Shown piece after piece: positions 1 through 6,082 of a stretch of DNA of 6,821 nt. The stretch is from the NCBI GenBank assembly GCA_040377825.1, contig JBEINZ010000175.1, positions 1 through 6,821 on the forward strand, read 5' to 3'. The notes under the pieces were generated by a model, which was not told the DNA's origin, made no database searches, and saw only the letters and a program-made list of their open reading frames with translations. Source of the stretch: JBEINZ01 sp040377825 (GTDB lineage Bacteria > Pseudomonadota > Alphaproteobacteria > Rhizobiales > Ancalomicrobiaceae). Position 1 is the first letter of the stretch; each line of letters opens with the position of its first letter. The translations under genes were made by a program, and so were the position numbers.

Positions 1-189
1 CAGCCCAATATCGATATCCTTTGAAACCGAAAGAAGTGCTCGCGCGTCTTCTTCAAAGGTGGAACCCGCAACCATGCAACTTGTTGCCGAAAGCCGTCGG
101 CGCTCGACAAGTTCTATTATTGCGATATCCACGCTTTTGGAGAGCCCGAAGTCGTCGGCACAAAGCGTAAGTCTCGGCTTGTCAAACAT
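1..189 (-). CDS. ChbG/YdjC/HpnK-family carbohydrate deacetylase, N-terminal fragment
   Basis: Partial gene: 63 codons from an ATG at 189 run in frame to the left window edge. The family removes acetyl groups from N-acetylated sugars (diacetylchitobiose in ChbG, glycosylated hopanoid in HpnK, undecaprenyl-phosphate-GalNAc in NaxD). The fragment shows the N-terminal hallmark: a beta strand (LTLCADDFGLS, residues 7-17) whose D12/D13 include the expected metal-binding aspartate, then a helix and RRLSATSCMV (31-40). It ends in DIGL (60-63), exactly before the histidine that normally follows in this family (DIGLHL). The start is secure because an in-frame TGA lies at 204-202 and no other start codon intervenes. 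The Shine-Dalgarno sequence is weak. It is transcribed divergently from the glycosyltransferase gene at 293, which favours a sugar-lipid or envelope-glycan substrate, but the substrate is inferred. The family call rests on recalled motifs. Confidence 0.85.
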   Translation of the reverse strand, partial: MFDKPRLTLCADDFGLSKSVDIAIIELVERRRLSATSCMVAGSTFEEDARALLSVSKDIDIGL

Positions 190-292
190 CCGCTGGTTCT
201 GTCATTGACGATGGGTAACATAGCGTGCCGATGTCAGCCGCCTGTCATTTCCGCCTGAGAATAGACCGGGCGTTCGGGGGAAGGAAGAGTTC
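190..292. promoter_or_regulatory. Divergent intergenic region, deacetylase and glycosyltransferase
   Basis: This 103-bp spacer must hold the leader of the minus-strand deacetylase and of the plus-strand glycosyltransferase. On the plus strand a -35-like TTGACG lies at 205-210, but no convincing -10 follows at normal spacing. CTGTCAT occurs twice (199-205 and 242-248) and a related TGTCAG lies at 232-237. The first copy overlaps a small palindrome, GTCA-T-TGAC (201-209). These could be regulator sites, but they are short enough to be chance. The purine-rich AAGGAAG at 281-287 is a good ribosome-binding site for the ATG at 293. Confidence 0.35.
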
Positions 293-1339
293 ATGGCGTC
301 GCTAAGGGTCCTTTTGGCTTCGCACAATGCTGCGGCGCCGCTCTTCAGCATTGTTCTCCCCATGCGCAACGAATCCCGCGGGCTTGATCGCCTTTTCGCG
401 CGCCTTCTGCCGGTGCTGCAGACGGTCGGCGAGCCCTTCGAGATCATTGCGATCGACGATGGTTCCCAGGACGACACGCTGCAAAAGTTGAAGAGCCTTC
501 GCGCGAACGTCCCCGGTCTCAAGGTTGTCAGTCTTTCGCGCAATTTCGGCAAGGAAATCGCGGTGACCGCAGGCATCGCACGCACGACCGGCCGAGCGGT
601 TATTCTTATGGATTCAGACCTCCAACACCCACCCGAGGGCATTCCCGCGCTCCTCGAACCATGGCAGAGCGAGGGTTACGGCGTCGTCTACGCGCGCCGC
701 GTCGGGCTCGATCGCGGCGGATTCATGCGCAATACACTCACCAAGACCTTCTACCGCGTCTTCGATGCCATGAGCGAAGTGAAAATCGATCGGGAAACCG
801 GCGACTTTCTGCTGCTCGATCGCAAGGTGGTGGACGCATTTCTGGATATGCCGGAACGCAATCGCTTCAATCGCGGGCTTCTCGCCTGGGCCGGCTTCAA
901 ATCCAAAACAGTCCCGGTGGATATCGAAGCGCGCGAGAGCGGCCAAAGCCAGTTCGGGATCGTCAAGCTCATCCGCCTAGCGATGAATGCGATAACCTCC
1001 TTCGGTACACTGCCACTGCGGATTTGGACTTACATCGGCGGCGTCGTTTCCGCCATCGCGCTCGCCTACGGTGCTTACATCGTTGTGCGCACTCTGATTT
1101 TCGGCGCGGATGTTCCCGGCTATCCTTCGCTCATCGTCGCGATCCTGTTATCGGCGGGGATCCAACTGATTGGCCTAGGGATTATTGGTGAATATCTCGG
1201 CCATGTCTTCTCCGAGGTAAAGCGGCGGCCGCTCTACTTCGTTCAAGAAGCAATCGGCTTCGACGACGTTAATGTTTTGCCCCAAGCCGCGCGCACCGAT
1301 CCGGGCTTGTTGCCGGTCCAGGGAGGCGTCAACGCATGA
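293..1339 (+). CDS. GT2 polyprenyl-phosphate glycosyltransferase (GtrB/CsbB/ArnC-like)
   Basis: The 348-aa inner-membrane enzyme is predicted to transfer a sugar from a nucleotide donor to a polyprenyl phosphate on the cytoplasmic side. The GT-A domain begins with FSIVLPMRNE (18-27). The nucleotide-binding IAIDDGSQD lies at 52-60, the metal-binding DSD at 107-109 within DSDLQHPPE, and GDFLLLDRK at 170-178. The segment after ARESGQSQF (213-221) resembles the conserved stretch that follows the catalytic core in DPM1-like enzymes. Two hydrophobic segments follow (about 244-270 and 278-303), then the typical EVKRRPLYF end (308-316). Two C-terminal membrane segments fit GtrB/CsbB/ArnC and argue against a soluble GT2. 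AAGGAAG at 281-287, 5 nt before the ATG, supports this start; the next ATG (codon 24) would cut into the first beta strand. Its stop overlaps the start of the YfhO-like gene. The sugar and the exact lipid carrier cannot be read from the sequence. Confidence 0.92.
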   Translation: MASLRVLLASHNAAAPLFSIVLPMRNESRGLDRLFARLLPVLQTVGEPFEIIAIDDGSQDDTLQKLKSLRANVPGLKVVSLSRNFGKEIAVTAGIARTTGRAVILMDSDLQHPPEGIPALLEPWQSEGYGVVYARRVGLDRGGFMRNTLTKTFYRVFDAMSEVKIDRETGDFLLLDRKVVDAFLDMPERNRFNRGLLAWAGFKSKTVPVDIEARESGQSQFGIVKLIRLAMNAITSFGTLPLRIWTYIGGVVSAIALAYGAYIVVRTLIFGADVPGYPSLIVAILLSAGIQLIGLGIIGEYLGHVFSEVKRRPLYFVQEAIGFDDVNVLPQAARTDPGLLPVQGGVNA

Positions 1340-3681
1340 GCATGGTCGAGACGCCGCCCGTCGTTCAATCGCGGCGGGCGTCGGGCACAACAACGGCAGC
1401 GGTGCTGCTGATCGTGCTTGCGGCTTCCGTTTACATCGCATGGCCATGGAATTCGGGCGCCTATACGGTTCCCTGGGACGCAAAGGCGCATTTCTTCGCG
1501 CATTTTCAATTTCTGGCCGGGTCAATCGGCGCAGGCGAGTCGCCCTTTTGGAACCCCTATATCTTCTCCGGTTGGCCGCAAATCGCCGACCCCCAGTCGA
1601 TGATTTTCGTTCCGCCGTTCCTGATCACGGCGCTGTTCGACAAGGCCCCGAGTTTCGCCGTGATGGACGGGTTGGTCTTCGGGGTTCTCATGCTCGGCGG
1701 CTTTGCGCTGGTCATCTATTTCCGCGACCAAGGCTGGCACCCGGCCGGGGCAGCGGTGGCCGCGCTCGCATTCGCATTCGGTGGGTCGGCCGCGTGGCGC
1801 ATCCAGCATACCGGCCAAGTCGTCAGCCTCGCCTTGCTCCCGATCGTCATGGTGCTTCTCCAACGAGCGCTGGAAAGACGGTCCATCGCGTATGGGCTCG
1901 CGGCCGGCATCATGGCGGGCTTTCTCGCGCTCGGTCGCGACCAAATCGCGCTGCTTGGGATCTATCTGCTGATCGCCATGACGATCACGCATCTTTTTTC
2001 GGGCGGCACGCCGTTTCAGCGGATGCGCGACGTGATCAAGCCGCTGGCGGCGGGCGCAATCGGCGGGCTCGCGGTCGTCATCGTCCCGATTGCGCTCACG
2101 CTCCTCCTTGCCGAGGAGTCGAACCGCCCCTTTATCGATTTCATTGGCGCGGGCCGGGGCTCGCTGCATCCAGCCTCGTTGATCACGGCGGTCATCTCCG
2201 ACCTCTTCGGCCAAGGCGCGCAGGACGTACACTTCTGGGGTCCGCCGAGCATGGCCTTCGGCGTAACGGACATCTACCTCGCTCAAAACATGGGCGCGAT
2301 TTATGCCGGCGCCATTCCGATCGTCGCGATCTTGTTTCTTGGTATCGTGCGCGGCGGGCTTTGGGTGCCAGGGATTCGGCTCTTTACCGTCGCGACGGTG
2401 CTGACGATCATCTATGCGATCGGCTGGTACACGCCGATCTTTAAGCTCCTGTTCGATTATCTGCCCGGCGTGAAGCTCTATCGCCGGCCGGCGGACGCGA
2501 CCTTCATCATCGGCTTCCAAATCGCATTCCTCGGCGGCTACCTCGTGCACCGCTGGCTGAGCGGGTCGATCAAACCGGCCGGACGCATGACGCGGATCGC
2601 CGAATGGATCTTGGCGGCGCTCGTGCTGATCGTGGTGCCGGTCGCTTTCGCGATCCATGCGGATCGCCTGCCCGAGGCCGCCCGCCCGATGGGTATCGCG
2701 ATTGCCTCGGTCGCCGGCGCGATTGTCGTGCTGTGGCTTGCGCGATTGGCGACCCGACGCTTCGCGCTCGCCGCCGTCGCGCTTGTTGCCGCGTTTACGG
2801 CGGTTGATCTGGCGGTCAACAACGCGCCGAATGAGTCAACAGCCTATCCATCCTCCTATTATGACGCCCTGCGTGTCGACACCACGGATCCGACGGTCAC
2901 GTTCTTGAAGGCCCGCGTGGCGGAAAACCCGACCGGCGACCGGCGCGACCGCGTTGAACTAACCGGCCTCGGCTTCCATTGGCCGAACGCCAGCATGATC
3001 CACCGCCTGGATAACGTGCTCGGCTATAACCCCCTGCGGTTCAAGACCTATCAGCTCGCCACGGGAGCGCATGACCACGTCGCGATCCCGGAGCAGCGCG
3101 AATTCTCCGCTCTATTCCCGTCCTATAGCTCGACCATGGCAAACCTGCTCGGGCTGCGCTGGATCGCATCGAGCGTGCCGCTCACGACGATCGATCCGAA
3201 GATCGATCAGTCGCGCATCGTGGAGGCGGCTGTGTTCGGCAATACCAGGATTTACGAAAACAAGGACGCGTTTCCTCGCGTGCTATTCGTCGATCAGGCG
3301 CGACAGGCGGACTTCGCGCGGTTGCTTGAGACGGGACGGTGGCCGGACGGCTTTGACCCCAAGCGCGAGGTGGTTTTAGAAAACGCGCCGCCAACAAGCG
3401 CTCCCGCGGCGGCGGGCGCTCCGGGGAAGGTCACGATTGCGGCCTATCACCACACTGCAATCGATCTCGTGGTGGAGGCCGAGCGTCCCGGTTGGGTCGT
3501 GCTCAATGACGTCTGGCATCGTTGGTGGCGCGTGACGGTCGACGGCAAACCAGCGGAGATCTTGAAGGCCAACGGGATTTTCCGCGCGGTGCGCGTGGAT
3601 GCGGGCCGCCACGAGATCCGCTATACATTCCATCCCTTCGCCGGCGCGCTTGCCCAGATCCTCGGAAAATTCGGCGCGTAA
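1336..3681 (+). CDS. YfhO-family multi-pass membrane protein, predicted GT-C glycosyltransferase
   Basis: The 781-aa protein has about a dozen hydrophobic segments between residues 21 and 493, then a soluble region (about 495-781) predicted outside the cytoplasm. YfhO marks: PWDAKAHFF (46-54) in the first large loop, where D48 is the candidate catalytic aspartate of a GT-C fold; FWNPYIFSGWPQIADPQS (71-88); LYRRPADATF (381-390); and a C-terminal beta domain with RPGWVVLNDVWHRWWRVTVD (717-736), ANGIFRAVRV (745-754) and AGRHEIRYTF (756-765). A low-complexity Pro/Ala linker spans about 684-697. In Bacillus subtilis YfhO is held to transfer GlcNAc from the lipid carrier made by CsbB to lipoteichoic acid. 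A Gram-negative would need another acceptor, such as lipid A, another lipid or a polysaccharide. The ATG overlaps the upstream TGA as ATGA, with AGGGAGG at 1320-1326, so translation is probably coupled. A second in-frame ATG lies at 1342. Family call firm; transferase role inferred. Confidence 0.9.
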   Translation: MSMVETPPVVQSRRASGTTTAAVLLIVLAASVYIAWPWNSGAYTVPWDAKAHFFAHFQFLAGSIGAGESPFWNPYIFSGWPQIADPQSMIFVPPFLITALFDKAPSFAVMDGLVFGVLMLGGFALVIYFRDQGWHPAGAAVAALAFAFGGSAAWRIQHTGQVVSLALLPIVMVLLQRALERRSIAYGLAAGIMAGFLALGRDQIALLGIYLLIAMTITHLFSGGTPFQRMRDVIKPLAAGAIGGLAVVIVPIALTLLLAEESNRPFIDFIGAGRGSLHPASLITAVISDLFGQGAQDVHFWGPPSMAFGVTDIYLAQNMGAIYAGAIPIVAILFLGIVRGGLWVPGIRLFTVATVLTIIYAIGWYTPIFKLLFDYLPGVKLYRRPADATFIIGFQIAFLGGYLVHRWLSGSIKPAGRMTRIAEWILAALVLIVVPVAFAIHADRLPEAARPMGIAIASVAGAIVVLWLARLATRRFALAAVALVAAFTAVDLAVNNAPNESTAYPSSYYDALRVDTTDPTVTFLKARVAENPTGDRRDRVELTGLGFHWPNASMIHRLDNVLGYNPLRFKTYQLATGAHDHVAIPEQREFSALFPSYSSTMANLLGLRWIASSVPLTTIDPKIDQSRIVEAAVFGNTRIYENKDAFPRVLFVDQARQADFARLLETGRWPDGFDPKREVVLENAPPTSAPAAAGAPGKVTIAAYHHTAIDLVVEAERPGWVVLNDVWHRWWRVTVDGKPAEILKANGIFRAVRVDAGRHEIRYTFHPFAGALAQILGKFGA

Positions 3682-3744
3682 ACGGGTCGGCGCGGGCTGG
3701 CGGATGGGCCAATCGACCGATATCGTTACAGTCTCACTGTTCCC

Positions 3745-4938
3745 ATGGATCCTGCCCCGCCCATGAAGTCCCCCGACAGCACAACCCGCGCGACCGAAAT
3801 TCTCGCGCATCTCGTTTCCTTCGATTCGACAAGCCGCAATTCCAATCTCGACCTCATCGGATGGGTCGAGGCCTATTTGGCGGAACACGGTGTCGCATCA
3901 ACGCGGGTGCCCGATGAAAGCGGGACAAAGGCCAATCTCTGGGCCACGATCGGGCCGGCGGATCGGCCGGGCTACATCCTCTCTGGACATACCGACGTCG
4001 TGCCGGTTGACGATCAGGCCTGGAGCAGCGATCCGTTCCGCCTCATCGAGCGCGATGGACGGCTCTACGGGCGCGGAACGACCGATATGAAGGGCTTCCT
4101 CGCCGTGGTGCTTTCCAAAGTGCCGGATATGCGAGCGGGATCGCTTGACATGCCGATTCACCTCGCTTTCAGCCATGACGAGGAAGTCGGCTGCATCGGC
4201 GTGCGCGACCTGATCGCAAAGCTCGATCTACTGCAGCCGGTGAAACCGATCGCCTGCTTCGTCGGCGAGCCGACGTCCATGCAAGTGATTACCGCGCACA
4301 AGGCTAAGTATAGCTACCGGGTCACGGTGCGTGGCAAGTCCGCGCATTCCTCGCTCGCCCCACATGGCGTCAACGCCATCGACATCGCGGCCGAACTGAT
4401 CGTGAAGATCCGCTCGATCGCGCGGCGGATGGAGACAGAAGGCCCGTGGGACGCGCTTTACGACGTCGGCTTCTCCACCGCGCATACCGGCACGATCGCG
4501 GGCGGCACGGTGCTGAACATCGTTCCGGAAAAATGTATATTTCAGTTTGAATTCCGTATGTTACCGGGCGTCGATCATGTGCCGTACGAACGCGAGATCA
4601 TCGATTTCGCGCGAACGCTCAAGGCCACCATGCAGGCGAAGGACCCGGCCACCGGGATCGACATCGCCTTGACCAACGGCTTTCCGGGCTTCGATACGCA
4701 AGCGGATTCGGACGTCTCCCGCCTCGCCATGCGGTTCGCCGGCCGAAACGATCATGGCAAGGTGGCTTACGGCACAGAAGCGGGCCTGTTCGCCAGCCTC
4801 GGCGGCATCCCTTCCGTCGTGGTCGGACCCGGCTCGATCGAGCAGGCCCACAAGCCCGATGAATTCATCGAAGTTTCCGAGCTCGCTAAATGTGGGGTCT
4901 TCCTGGATCGACTGATTACCGATTGCCAACGTGCATAG
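3745..4938 (+). CDS. argE: Acetylornithine deacetylase (M20 family)
   Basis: The 397-aa cytoplasmic metallohydrolase is predicted to convert N-acetylornithine to ornithine and acetate in arginine biosynthesis. The M20 metal site is complete: H82 and D84 (SGHTDVVPV), D114 (GRGTTDMKGF), E146/E147 (HDEEVG; E146 the likely general base), E175 (VGEPT) and H369 (QAHKPDEF). H201 in GKSAHSSLAPHG marks the dimerisation domain. SRNSNLDLIGW (30-40) and the near-uninterrupted match to remembered alphaproteobacterial ArgE proteins favour ArgE over DapE or a generic M20 peptidase, and the length is normal. The ATG at 3745 is the first start after the preceding gene's TAA (3679-3681, same frame). Neither it nor the ATG at 3763 has a clear Shine-Dalgarno sequence, and family similarity begins only around residue 12, so codon 7 may be the true start. 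It follows the YfhO-like gene by 63 bp, with no clear terminator or promoter in the gap. Its 3' end overlaps rbsK. Confidence 0.92.
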   Translation: MDPAPPMKSPDSTTRATEILAHLVSFDSTSRNSNLDLIGWVEAYLAEHGVASTRVPDESGTKANLWATIGPADRPGYILSGHTDVVPVDDQAWSSDPFRLIERDGRLYGRGTTDMKGFLAVVLSKVPDMRAGSLDMPIHLAFSHDEEVGCIGVRDLIAKLDLLQPVKPIACFVGEPTSMQVITAHKAKYSYRVTVRGKSAHSSLAPHGVNAIDIAAELIVKIRSIARRMETEGPWDALYDVGFSTAHTGTIAGGTVLNIVPEKCIFQFEFRMLPGVDHVPYEREIIDFARTLKATMQAKDPATGIDIALTNGFPGFDTQADSDVSRLAMRFAGRNDHGKVAYGTEAGLFASLGGIPSVVVGPGSIEQAHKPDEFIEVSELAKCGVFLDRLITDCQRA

Positions 4939-5863
4939 GGATACGCGGGGTCTCGGTCAGTGCTTCGACCTCTGCTAAAGAGGGTGCCGCATCGGCCGCA
5001 CCGATTTTGGTCGTTGACAGGGCGGCCGTCGCGGCTGCGAAGCGACCCGCGCGCGCCAAGCCCGCGCCGAACGAGAGTGCCGCCGCGAGGCCTCCATTGA
5101 AGCAGTCGCCCGCGGCAACGGTATCGATCGTGGCGACTTTAAAGGCCGGGATGAAGACACTTTCGTCCTCCCCGACCACCATGCAGCCGCGCGCGCCGAG
5201 TTTGACAATTGCTACCTTTGCGCCAAGCGCGATCAGCCGCTTGCCGGCCTCGGCCGCGCTGGCTTCGTCGGTCGGCTCAAGACCGACCAACGCGGCCGTT
5301 TCAAGCTCGTTGGGGGTTAGGATATCCGCAGCGGCCACTAAGGAGGCGGCAACGCCCGCGCCCGGCGCCGGTGCCGGGTCGAGAACAATTCGCGCGCCGC
5401 GAGCACGGCCGGCCGCGGCGGCCGCCAGGATGGCGGGCACCGGAATCTCCAGCTGTAAAAGCAGGACATCGCCGGCTCCGAGCGATCTACCAACGGCATC
5501 GCCATCTGCCTCGGTGAAGGACATGTTCGCCCCTCCGACGACAGTGATCGAGTTTCGGCCCTCGGCATCGACGCCGATCGTTGCGATGCCGGTCATGGCG
5601 CCCGGATCGACCGCGATATCGGCTGTCGGCACCCCAAAACGCTCCAGCGCTTCGATTGCGAAACCACCGAAGGCATCTGCTCCAACCCGTCCGACGAACC
5701 GCGTTTTCGCCCCGAGCTTGGCGGCCGCGACTGCTTGATTGGCGCCCTTGCCGCCAAGCCCGATTGCGTAGCTTTCGCCATGGACCGTCTCGCCGGGACG
5801 CGGCAGCACGCGCGAGCGGACATTGACGTCAACATTGATGCTGCCGAACACAATCACGGTCAT
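4916..5863 (-). CDS. rbsK: Ribokinase (PfkB family)
   Basis: The 315-aa cytoplasmic sugar kinase is predicted to phosphorylate D-ribose to ribose 5-phosphate with ATP. The order of motifs matches E. coli RbsK: GSINVD (7-12), PRPGETVHG (21-29), the PfkB signature GGKGANQAVAA (37-47), LQLEIP (136-141) with E139 at the ribose-contact position, DPAPAPG (162-168), TPNELE (183-188), KLGARG (221-226) and DTVAAGDCFNGG (247-258) with catalytic base D253. The full ribose-binding set (D12, G38-K39, N42, E139, D253) makes ribokinase more likely than another PfkB kinase, although deoxyribose or a related sugar is not excluded. GGGAGG (5875-5870) lies 6 nt before the ATG, so the start is well supported. 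No ribose transporter, RbsD or regulator is visible, so it stands alone here. Its last 23 bp overlap the end of argE on the other strand. Confidence 0.93.
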   Translation of the reverse strand: MTVIVFGSINVDVNVRSRVLPRPGETVHGESYAIGLGGKGANQAVAAAKLGAKTRFVGRVGADAFGGFAIEALERFGVPTADIAVDPGAMTGIATIGVDAEGRNSITVVGGANMSFTEADGDAVGRSLGAGDVLLLQLEIPVPAILAAAAAGRARGARIVLDPAPAPGAGVAASLVAAADILTPNELETAALVGLEPTDEASAAEAGKRLIALGAKVAIVKLGARGCMVVGEDESVFIPAFKVATIDTVAAGDCFNGGLAAALSFGAGLARAGRFAAATAALSTTKIGAADAAPSLAEVEALTETPRIPMHVGNR

Positions 5864-5881
5864 GGAAGCCCTCCCGGATAA

Positions 5882-5927
5882 AGCATTTCCCGGTCGGATC
5901 GAATCATTCGATCGATAAGGAATTGCT
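5882..5927. repeat. Nested imperfect palindrome upstream of rbsK (REP-like or operator)
   Basis: The core is an exact 8-bp inverted repeat with a one-base centre: GATCGAAT (5897-5904), C, ATTCGATC (5906-5913). Around it, AGCATTTCC (5882-5890) pairs with GGAATTGCT (5919-5927) with one mismatch, so the whole 46 bp can fold into one hairpin. It starts 18 bp upstream of the rbsK ATG, next to its ribosome-binding site. It resembles the short palindromic elements scattered between genes in Hyphomicrobiales, but copies elsewhere in the genome cannot be checked. It could instead be a regulator operator or a 5'-leader structure. There is no U-tract, so it is not a typical terminator. Confidence 0.55.
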
Positions 5928-5955
5928 CCAGATTCAGTTATTTGAGTGGGTCCTT

Positions 5956-5985
5956 TTCGAGCGGATCGCTTCGATCCGAACCGAA
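5956..5985. repeat. Second palindrome in the rbsK upstream spacer
   Basis: CGGATCG (5962-5968) and CGATCCG (5972-5978) form a perfect 7-bp stem around CTT. An outer TTCG (5956-5959) can pair with CGAA (5982-5985) across small internal mismatches. It lies 28 bp beyond the first palindrome and shares the GGATCG word with it. The two may be halves of one composite intergenic element, similar in layout to paired REP sequences. That grouping is inferred. Confidence 0.45.
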
Positions 5986-6015
5986 CGGGACAGGCTGTTA
6001 TGCCGCGGCGGCCTC

Positions 6016-6035
6016 GGCTGGCTGGCTGGCTGGCT
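6016..6035. repeat. GGCT tetranucleotide tandem repeat, five copies
   Basis: Five perfect consecutive copies of GGCT lie in the non-coding spacer about 150 bp upstream of rbsK and 48 bp past the stop of the membrane-protein gene at 6083. Such runs are prone to slipped-strand copy change. It is outside any credible reading frame, so a change would not shift a protein. The rest of the spacer (5986-6015 and 6036-6082) shows no gene, terminator or clear promoter. Confidence 0.8.
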
Positions 6036-6082
6036 TGAGCAGGAAATGCCGATCTACGACGTAAAGCAAGACGGCATCCGCG

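Noticed and set aside
202..642. Minus-strand open frame of 146 codons over the start of the GT2 gene
   Set aside because: It is antisense to the conserved GT-A domain and has no recognisable motif or homology.
1272..2444. Plus-strand open frame of 390 codons overlapping the YfhO-like gene
   Set aside because: It lies in another frame across two well-supported genes, is rich in Arg/Gly/Pro/Ala with no recognisable motif, and is explained by high GC at codon positions.
1522..2658. Minus-strand open frame of 378 codons antisense to the YfhO-like gene
   Set aside because: The product is an Arg/Asp/His-rich, non-globular sequence typical of antisense frames in GC-rich genes; the sense strand has clear YfhO motifs.
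3684..3718. Possible terminator between the YfhO-like gene and argE (GGTCG / CGACC)
   Set aside because: The stem is only 5 bp with a 24-base loop and no T-tract, so it is not credible as an intrinsic terminator.
4890..5738. Plus-strand open frame of 282 codons antisense to rbsK
   Set aside because: It is a low-complexity Ala/Ser/Pro translation of the complement of a clear ribokinase gene, with no motif of its own.
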